Assembly: GCF_048544455.1 (NCBI RefSeq)
Contig: NC_133536.1
Span: 25,546,152 to 25,610,151, forward strand
Length of the DNA: 64,000 nt
Reading direction: 5' to 3'
DNA from: Silene latifolia
Lineage: Eukaryota; Streptophyta; Magnoliopsida; Caryophyllales; Caryophyllaceae
The notes under the pieces are model-generated. The model did not search any database. It worked only from the letters and a program-made list of their open reading frames with translations, and had not been told where the DNA came from. Of the stretch, positions 57,243 to 64,000 are shown one piece after another. The translations under genes and the position numbers were made by a program. Each line of letters opens with the position of its first letter. Within the stretch, counting starts at the first letter, position 1.

Positions 57243-57870
57243 TGAAAGAAATAGAACTTAGCTGATCCGAAACGACCCTTAATCGAGACGCCGTGTAAGA
57301 CTCTGCCCTAAATCAGTTAGACCCCCACACAGGTGCTCCTTGGGTTCCGTGGTCACCGATTCCAGGGTTTACGCCTCCTTCCGCACAATATTGCACACCA
57401 AAGACGGAAGCGGGAACTGTTCTCAATATTGATAGCATAAGAAAGACGAGATAGAGAAGGAGAAGTTTTGTGTTTTTCTGTGTGTGTAAAACTGAGGAGG
57501 AAGAAGGTTTATATAGTAGCCAAGAGGCTCCTCCAACAGTCAAAAAAATGAATGCCATTGATTCTGAGATTAATAGTCATAAATCGTGTAATGAATTATG
57601 TATTGATTGCGGAATAAAATCTCAACAGCTAGAAAGAATCCGAGGAAAAAATTCGGACCAGTAGCAAAAAAGGGCACCGCGCACGTGTCACGAACACGGG
57701 CCGGCCGAACGGCAGCGGCGCGCGCGTGGGGAGACTATAGTCTACCCTATATAGTCTAGTTAACACTTGTTAACCCTCTTCCATATATAAATACAACACT
57801 CCCCCACTATTCTTCCAATGTGGGATAAGTGTTGTTTTACTTAAGCTTTGGAGCAACCAAAACTCCAACA
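57243..57870 (-). repeat. Copia C 5' LTR
   Basis: 628 bp, the 5' copy in element orientation. It is preceded in the internal region by a gag leader of only about 66 bases. Confidence 0.93.
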
Positions 57871-57875
57871 AAATG

Positions 57876-58003
57876 TATGTAAGGAGTGTAGGGTCTTAAG
57901 GTTCCGAAGTTTTGTTGTATAAAATGCAAATATGAAGTACATTACTGTAATGGTAAAAGAAATCACCACTTATTTTTGTTGATTATTCTTAGAGCTTATA
58001 TTA
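57876..58003. other. Target DNA between copia C and the reduced chromovirus
   Basis: These 128 bp separate the AAATG and TATTA target duplications, so they are unrelated insertions that landed side by side. I see no gene in it. Confidence 0.6.
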
Positions 58004-59129
58004 TGAAGCAAAAATAGCAACAACACCAAGCTCCATTTTCCACGGTTTTGGGCCATCTCTTAAAATGAGGTCCAATCCCAATTCCGTCTAAGAAGTCGTG
58101 CCTTTTTCCAGCATGGGATTAATCTTTGGTGAGTTTGGGACGTTTTTGTGTAGGAACTTGTATCCCAAAGCCGTTCCTATCATAGAGTTTGCCAAGCTTT
58201 AAAAACCGTGCGCAATCAGGACCATGGCTGGAGCATGCTTAGTTTTTTGTGTATTATGTCGCTATCAACCATCCTCTTTTGTTCCAACAAAGCTCAAGGG
58301 ACTTTTTGGCTGCAGCAAGGACTCTTACACGGTTTCCTCAAGCCCCATTTCAGTCCATATAATCATAAATAAGAAGTTGAGCTACAAACAAGGAAGATTG
58401 GACTATTAGTTTACTTTCTTTGCTTTATGTCCTTTTCATTTCAGCTTTGTCATAGCCTTGGCTGCCGTTTTTCTTGGTTGTTAGCTGCTATTTTTGTGAC
58501 CTTTAGATGTACTTAGTAATCAAGGGTCAAGATTGTAAGCCTTGGTCTATATAAACCAAGCTAAGCACTTGAGAACATCAGATTTGAGTGAATTAAAATA
58601 TGAGTTTGAAACTGAAGTTTTCAATCAATTTTCTTCTTGCTTAGTGCAGAAAACCCCTCATTACTTAGTGTTTGAGGCGGGATTAAGCTCTTGCTTCGTG
58701 ATCTTGAGTTTAATTCCAAGGCTTAAACCCTTTCGTGATCTAGTTTAAGTCATATCTCGGTTACTTGTTCTTATTTTCGCGTCAAAACAGTCCCAAAGTT
58801 TCTGTTTTGTTGCCTTAAGTCATTGTGGGAATTGTTATTTGAATGTTTAGTTCATGAGCATTTAAGTTACAATCTTATTTCCATTGTTTTCTTTCAAAGT
58901 TATCAAGCTAATTAGGATCTTATATTCGTCCAAAACAGGCTGTTTCGTGCCTTGCTTTGGTTGAATCGTTTATTAGCTTCTAAATCTGTCCTTATATAGT
59001 TTGTTAGTCCTTAAAACAGTCCATCTAAGTGTCCAAATCGAGTCCTTTGTTGAGTCTAATTCTGTCCAAGTTAGTTCTTGTTTTCGAGTCTTATTTGTCC
59101 CAAAATCAAGTCCTAGTAGTTTTACTCCA
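58004..59129 (+). repeat. Reduced chromovirus 5' LTR
   Basis: 1126 bp, close to 1% different from the 3' LTR. A TATA-like gtctatataaacc lies at 58544-58556, about 670 bp before the gag start, and probably positions the transcript start. Confidence 0.93.
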
Positions 59130-59132
59130 AAT

Positions 59133-59145
59133 TGGTTATCAGAGC
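59133..59145 (+). promoter_or_regulatory. Primer-binding site, initiator-Met type with extra T
   Basis: It reads TGGTTATCAGAGC, the initiator-Met complement TGGTATCAGAGC with one inserted T. It lies three bases after the LTR. Confidence 0.8.
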
Positions 59146-59220
59146 TTTGGTTAACAACAAAAAGCCTTTCTTTTTTAGTTCATTATACCTTAACCACATC
59201 AAAAACACAAAAAACAACCA

Positions 59221-60059
59221 TGAGTGAGGAAAGGCTTGCTGGAATTGAAACACAAGTTACTCAACTTTCTGAAAAATGTGATTTGTTGCTAGATTCTTTC
59301 AATGTTATCATGGCTAATGTTCCAACACCACCACCAAGAAGAGGACAACCACCTAGAGGCAGGGGTAGAGGTCGTGGCCTCATGGGAGGAGGACGAGCTC
59401 ATGGTGGCCGTGAGGAAGAGGAGCTTTCAGATTCGGAGGAATCCATGGCCGAGGCCTTTCATGGAGAGCCCAACAAAGACTTAAAGGTAGAAATTCCTGA
59501 TTTTCATGGTAGTTTAAACCCCGAGGATTTGTTAGATTGGTTTAGGACCATTGAAAGAGTCTTTGAGTTTAAAGGTTATTCTGATGGCAAAGCTTTTAAA
59601 GTTGCAATCTTGAAACTCAAAGGCTATGCCTCCCTTTGGTATGAGAACTTAAAAAATCAGAGAAGAAGGGATGGTAAGGAACCTATTAAGTCTTGGTTAA
59701 AACTGAAAAAGAAGCTTAATGAGAAGTTTATACCTAAAGAGTACACTCAAGACATTTTCATTAAGCTCACACAACTTAAACAAGACCAACAACCACTTGA
59801 GTCATATCTTAGAGACTTTGAACAACTTACCGTGCAATGTGAACTCAATGAAAAGCCTGAACAAAAGATTGCTAGATTTGTTGAAGGTTTAGATACTAAG
59901 ATTGCTCATAGGGTTAGAATGCAACAAGTATGGTCCTTTGATGAAGCCGTTAATTTGGCTTTAAGGGTTGAGAAATTGGGAAAGGGGAGAGCTGCCACCA
60001 CAAAAACAAATTACCCAAAACAACAGCCCCTACTCAACCCAAACCGAGACCAAGGTTGA
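59221..60059 (+). CDS. Gypsy gag (capsid part)
   Basis: I choose the ATG at 59221 (MSEERLAGIETQVTQLSEK) because the upstream part of the frame lies in the LTR and primer site. After an Arg/Gly-rich segment (RGQPPRGRGRGRGLMGGG) comes a retrotransposon gag domain (EIPDFHGSLNPEDLLDWF, RVFEFKGYSD, YASLWYENLKNQR, LRDFEQLTVQCELNEKPEQK, RFVEGLDTKIAHRVRM). The frame ends at 60059, and zinc knuckle and protease continue in another frame from about 59968, so a shift of one base is needed in the overlap. This may be a mutation or a programmed shift. It would form the particle shell. Confidence 0.9.
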
Positions 60060-61503
60060 TGAACCAACCCCTCAAAACAAAACACCTACTCTTGACAAAG
60101 GCAAGGCACCCATGATTCCAACCAAAAGCACCACATCTCTGAAAAAATGTTACCAATGTCAAGGGTTCGGTCACTATGCTAAAGAGTGTCCAACCAAGAG
60201 AGCCCTTAGCACATTTGAGGTAGTTCATTGGGGTGAGGATGAGATCCTTGTTTGTGATGATAGTAAGGAAGAAACGATGCAAGAGGAGGCTGCCATGGTT
60301 GTAGAACCAGATGAGGGAGTGAGTTTGGTCATTTGGAGAGCATTGAGTACCCAACCTATGGAAGTAAACCAAAGACAACAACTCTTTAGGTCTAGGTGCA
60401 CCATTCAAGGGAAAGTTTGCAACCTTATCATTGATGGAGGAAGTTGTACTAATGTGGCTTCTAATACTCTCATTGAGAAGCTCTCTTTGCCTACACAAGA
60501 TCATCCTAATCCTTACAAGTTGAGGTGGCTCAACAAAGGGGCTGAAATTAAGGTGGATAAGCAATGCCTAGTGTCTTTTTCCATGGGCAAGAACTATGTT
60601 GACGAGGTTCTTTGTAATGTTCTACCTATGAATGCTTGCCATCTTCTACTTGGTAGGCCATGGGAGTTTGATAAAGATTCAATGCACAATGGTCAAGACA
60701 ACACTTACACTTTCAAGCTTGGTTCAAATAAAGTTGTGCTAGCACCCCTACCACCCGATTCCATGTTTGAACCACCCAAGAAAGTATTATTGATCAATGA
60801 AGACAAGGTGAGTCAAGGGGAGGATGGCGTGGGGACTGTCCATGTTGTCCATGCCAAAGATGAGTTCAAGGAGCCAAGGGTTCAAGCATTACTCAAATGG
60901 AAAGATCAAACCGAGAGTTTCTTTGAAGGCTTGCAATGTGAGCCTACTTCATTTTCTAATCCAAGTTTAACTAACTCATTTGAATTCAAGTGCAAGGCTA
61001 GTGATGGCAATGGCCACGGCAATGAGGCTGCCCAAGTGCAAAATTTTGAACCAATTGTTGAGGAATGGAAAGGAGTCAAGAAACGAGTTGAAAGAGAACC
61101 TCCCATCCCTACTAAGGCCATGAAATGCAAAGAAATATCTATGATCCCTAAGCAAGCTCGCATATTCAGGCCTGGGGACCTTGTGTGGGTTCGAATCAAC
61201 AATCAAAGAGTCCTTAAGAAAGGGAAAAACAAGTCCATAGCAAGTGAAGAAGGTCCTTTCAAAGTCATCAAGCAAATTGGGTTCAACAAGTACAAGGTTG
61301 ATCTCTTGGGAATTCATGTTACATTTGATGTTGGGGACTTGAGTCCAAGCTATGTGGAGATTGAAGATGATGATTTCCAGGACTTGAGGGCAAGTCCTTT
61401 TGAAGAGGGAGAGATTGAAGCAAAAATAGCAACAACACCAAGCTCCATTTTCCACGGTTTTGGGCCATCTCTTAAAATGAGGTCCAATCCCAATTCCGTC
61501 TAA
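59968..61503 (+). CDS. Gypsy zinc knuckle-protease fused to integrase C-terminal domain
   Basis: The 511-codon open frame has a CCHC knuckle CYQCQGFGHYAKEC at about residues 60-75, then an aspartic protease region with LIIDGGSCTNVAS (usual D-[ST]-G is D-G-G here) and HLLLGRPWEFD. After an unassigned acidic spacer it continues into ARIFRPGDLVWVRINNQRV and GPFKVIKQIGFNKYKVDL, the GPY/F module of chromovirus integrase, then VGDLSPSYVEIEDDDFQDLR and EEGEIEAKIA. The last 29 codons lie inside the 3' LTR. RT, RNase H and integrase catalytic core are cleanly missing without breaking the frame. A pol end within the LTR recalls CRM-type elements; that lineage is inferred. Confidence 0.88.
   Translation: MRNWERGELPPQKQITQNNSPYSTQTETKVDEPTPQNKTPTLDKGKAPMIPTKSTTSLKKCYQCQGFGHYAKECPTKRALSTFEVVHWGEDEILVCDDSKEETMQEEAAMVVEPDEGVSLVIWRALSTQPMEVNQRQQLFRSRCTIQGKVCNLIIDGGSCTNVASNTLIEKLSLPTQDHPNPYKLRWLNKGAEIKVDKQCLVSFSMGKNYVDEVLCNVLPMNACHLLLGRPWEFDKDSMHNGQDNTYTFKLGSNKVVLAPLPPDSMFEPPKKVLLINEDKVSQGEDGVGTVHVVHAKDEFKEPRVQALLKWKDQTESFFEGLQCEPTSFSNPSLTNSFEFKCKASDGNGHGNEAAQVQNFEPIVEEWKGVKKRVEREPPIPTKAMKCKEISMIPKQARIFRPGDLVWVRINNQRVLKKGKNKSIASEEGPFKVIKQIGFNKYKVDLLGIHVTFDVGDLSPSYVEIEDDDFQDLRASPFEEGEIEAKIATTPSSIFHGFGPSLKMRSNPNSV
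61402..61414 (+). promoter_or_regulatory. Polypurine tract of the reduced chromovirus
   Basis: The tract gaagagggagaga lies immediately before the 3' LTR and also codes E-E-G-E-I of the fused frame. Confidence 0.75.
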
Positions 61504-62539
61504 GAAGTCGTGCCTTTTTCCAGCATGGGATTAATCTTTGGTGAGTTTGGGACGTTTTTGTGTAGGAACTTGTATCCCAAAGCCGTTCCTATCATAGAGT
61601 TTGCCAAGCTTTAAAAACCGTGCGCAATCAGGACCATGGCTGGAGCATGCTTAGTTTTTTGTGCATTATGTCGCTATCAACCTTCCTCTTTTGTTCCAAC
61701 AAAGCTCAAGGGACTTTTTGGCTGCAGCAAGGACTCTTACACGGTTTCCTCAAGCCCCATTTCAGTCCATATAATCATAAATAAGAAGTTGAGCTACAAA
61801 CAAGGAAGATTGGACTATTAGTTTACTTTCTTTGCTTTATGTCCTTTTCATTTCAGCTTTGTCATAGCCTTGGCTGCCGTTTTTCTTGGTTGTTAGCTGC
61901 TATTTTTGTGACCTTTAGATGTACTTAGTAATCAAGGGTCAAGATTGTAAGCCTTGGTCTATATAAACCAAGCTAAGCACTTGAGAACATCAGATTTGAG
62001 TGAATTAAAATATGAGTTTGAAACTGAAGTTTTCAATCAATTTTCTTCTTGCTTAGTGCAGAAAACCCCTCATTACTTAGTGTTTGAGGCGGGATTAAGC
62101 TCTTGCTTCGTGATCTTGAGTTTAATTCCAAGGCTTAAACCTGCTTCGTGATCTAGTTTAAGTCATATCTCGGTTACTTGTTCTTGTTTTCGCGTCAAAA
62201 CAGTCCCAAAGTTTCTGTTTTGTTGCCTTAAGTCATTGTGGGAATTGTTATTTGAATGTTTAGTTCATAAGCATTTAAGTTACAATCTTATTTCCATTGT
62301 TTTCTTTCAAAGTTATCAAGCTAATTAGGATCTTATATTCGTCCAAAACAGTTTAGCTGCCTTGCTTTGGTTGAATCGTTTATTAGCTTCTAAATCTGTC
62401 CTTATATAGTTTGTTAGTCCTTAAAACAGTCCATCTAAGTGTCCAAATCGAGTCCTTTGTTGAGTCTAATTATGTCCAAGTTAGTTCTTGTTTTCGAGTC
62501 TTATTTGTCCCAAAATCAAGTCCTAGTAGTTTTACTCCA
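61416..62539 (+). repeat. Reduced chromovirus 3' LTR
   Basis: 1124 bp. Differences from the 5' LTR cluster at ccctttcg/cctgcttcg (about 62138) and at caggctgtttcgtg/cagtttagctg (about 62348); the rest are single substitutions. Confidence 0.93.
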
Positions 62540-62655
62540 TATTAACAATCTGTCGTTTCTATTAGATAATCTCAGGTCATGCCAATTACATATCCATCAA
62601 GACTCAAATTGGTATCAATTCATATTTATGGTCATATATATTCAACATCACAAAT

Positions 62656-62932
62656 TCTCATTATAAACTGCACATATCCGTCTATAGCTATAGACTATAG
62701 ACGGACCAAATATCCACCCAATTTAAGTAAAACGGTCAAATGTCACAACTTTAACGTCAAATGTCATTAGTGTCATTTCCTAAACTACAAATTACAATAG
62801 GTAGTTTATCACATGAAAATGGTATTTGTGACATTTGACGTTAAAGTTGTGACATTTGGCCCGATTTGCTTAAAGTGGGTGGATATTTGGCCCGTCTATA
62901 GCTATAGACGGATATCCCCGTCTATAATGAGA
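62656..62932. mobile_element. Fold-back MITE
   Basis: The two halves are inverted copies of about 115-120 bp: tctcattata, ccgtctatagctatag, ccaaatatccaccca and aaatgtcacaactttaacgt occur on the left and, inverted, on the right, around a centre of about 50 bp. The transcript would form one long hairpin, a possible small-RNA source. No clear target duplication seen. Confidence 0.8.
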
Positions 62933-62944
62933 TGCTTTGATTCA

Positions 62945-64000
62945 ACATATATGCAAGTTGGAAAAAATGTCAATATTATCGGGTCAATTTTATCAGGTCC
63001 ATTTATTTATAATATAATATAAAGAGTATGTGTAGCCGGCATGTAAGCATGGCCCACCCTAAAGTCATTGACAAAAAGGGCGAAATCAAGGAAGACAAAA
63101 ATGATAGTCGGCATGAGAAGAGTCAAAATGAGTTTAGTTTTTGTTGGACGACAATTAGACTTGGTTTCCCACACGATGTGATTGACCCTTGACTCTTGAC
63201 TATCTTCATCAGTTGACCACCTCTTTTTAGATTTGCCTTCTTTCTACTACGGAGTATATTTCTACCAATTACGTGATTCCTACCTTATTAAGGAGTATTT
63301 TATTGGCTAGTGGTCTCTTTGGATTTTGGATAGTCCTCCTAATTCTCCCTTGTTTTGTTGTTTCTAAGCAGAAACTTTTGAAAGACATTTTGTATATACG
63401 GAATTACGGATATACCGACTTATCGAGTATCTACTTTCACACTTCGCATGTTCAAAATTCGATCCAAATTCTCTCTATTTTTTTGAAAAGAAATGAAGAA
63501 TTCAAGTTTTTTTAGTGGCCTAAATTGCATTCTGCCCATATTTAACGATTTTAAGTTTATGCATAAAAATAATGTAATTGCTAAATCCTACACCAACTTT
63601 CACCATATCCTACACAATTTATCATTTTTTTCCATTCCTACCCTTCTTCTTAAAAAATTTAAAAAAAAAAATAATTGGAAAGAAACCTAAACAATCAGCC
63701 TTCCTCCGACCCCCTCCCCCGACCACCGTAACCACCCCTCCTCCAGCCCTATTCCCTCTTGCTCATCCCCAACGCCGCCGATTCGTCAACCGCACCTCCC
63801 TCTCCATCTCCCGCACATCTACCCGACTCTACTCCGCAATTCCTGCGCGTCAAACCGATGGTATTGATTTGTCGCCGGTGGTAAGCGTCACCGTCGTGTC
63901 GTCGATCCCACCACCGTCTCAGCCCTTGCAAGTTGACTTAACTCCCTTCTCCAGTCCCCGCGCGTCAAACCATTGGTGGTCTGCGGCCTAGAATCGTCTC
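62945..64000. other. Right-edge stretch without recognisable gene
   Basis: A/T-rich to about 63690, then C-rich with a plus-strand frame (63578-63991) rich in Pro, Thr and Ser. The frame has no motif I know; it may be the 5' part of a gene or element cut by the window edge. I see nothing else. Confidence 0.4.

Larger units (their letters stand above)
51989..57870 (-). mobile_element. Ty1/copia element C, nearly intact
   Basis: LTRs of 629 and 628 bp (51989-52617 and 57243-57870) begin TGAAAGAAATAG and end actccaaca on the plus strand; the element reads on the minus strand. A perfect 5-bp duplication AAATG flanks it (51984-51988 and 57871-57875). I count about 18 differences between LTRs by eye, near 3%. 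No standard TGGTATCAGAGC primer site is next to the 5' LTR; the adjacent sequence is atctaaatcagttataag. Gag and pol need one frameshift and one stop to be explained. Confidence 0.93.
58004..62539 (+). mobile_element. Reduced Ty3/gypsy chromovirus: gag-protease plus integrase tail
   Basis: LTRs at 58004-59129 (1126 bp) and 61416-62539 (1124 bp) begin TGAAGCAAAAATAG and end gttttactcca. A perfect duplication TATTA flanks them (57999-58003 and 62540-62544). The primer-binding site TGGTTATCAGAGC is at 59133 and a polypurine tract gaagagggagaga lies before the 3' LTR. The internal region is only 2.3 kb: gag, zinc knuckle, protease, a spacer, and the integrase C-terminal domain. RT, RNase H and the integrase core are absent. 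LTRs differ at roughly a dozen sites, so it moved recently, presumably with enzymes from a full relative. Confidence 0.93.

Noticed and set aside
58224..58409. Small ORFs repeated at 58224, 58542, 61636 and 61954
   Set aside because: They lie in both LTR copies of the reduced chromovirus and duplicate because the LTR does.

Overview
The window looks like nuclear DNA of a flowering plant: AT-rich, with long (TA)n microsatellites and plant-type Ty3/gypsy, Ty1/copia, LINE, CACTA, hAT and Mutator-like elements nested in each other. LTR style and element types fit a eudicot, possibly Caryophyllales, but that placement is an impression. I see no host gene that is convincingly intact; host-like sequences are short captured pieces or a processed retrocopy.

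Layout. 1-9608: 3' end and LTR of a Tat-type gypsy element, inserted in the pol end of a Tekay/Del-type chromovirus; two diverged chromovirus LTRs enclose an integrase/chromodomain remnant, and the second LTR is split by a 2.9-kb CACTA element. 9609-39674: a chain of five TIR elements (here E1-E5) that abut one another only through (TA)n arrays at about 14.7, 16.85, 20.4, 32.4 and 39.6 kb. Four share a TGAGTCC-bearing TIR, and each has its own short subterminal repeat. E1 carries a decayed multi-exon gene of a plant transposon-associated family, E3 two tRNA-like sequences, E4 an 8.8-kb copia element (LTRs about 0.7% different), E5 a second, badly decayed copia element with a rearranged 3' LTR. 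39701-41541: a poly(A)-tailed retrocopy with 12-bp target duplication and a TPR reading frame.

41709-45187: a Mutator-like element with about 225-bp TIRs that holds two Prp3-like fragments, a histone H3 C-terminal fragment, a 77-bp plastid 5S rRNA fragment and a 5'-truncated LINE. 45193-45945: three small MITE-like repeats. 46602-50315: a complete RTE-type LINE with 18-bp target duplication and (TTG)n tail. 50670-51861: a non-autonomous hAT element with an RRM fragment. 51989-57870: an almost intact copia element. 58004-62539: a gypsy element reduced to gag-protease joined to the integrase C-terminal domain, with its frame running into the 3' LTR. 62656-62932: a fold-back MITE. The rest has no recognisable gene.

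The elements form an insertion history rather than a pathway: later elements sit in earlier ones, and short pieces of host and plastid genes are carried in the DNA transposons. The most unusual features are the TA-linked chain E1-E5, the multi-source gene-fragment element at 41.7-45.2 kb and the gag-protease/integrase-tail gypsy derivative at 58.0-62.5 kb.
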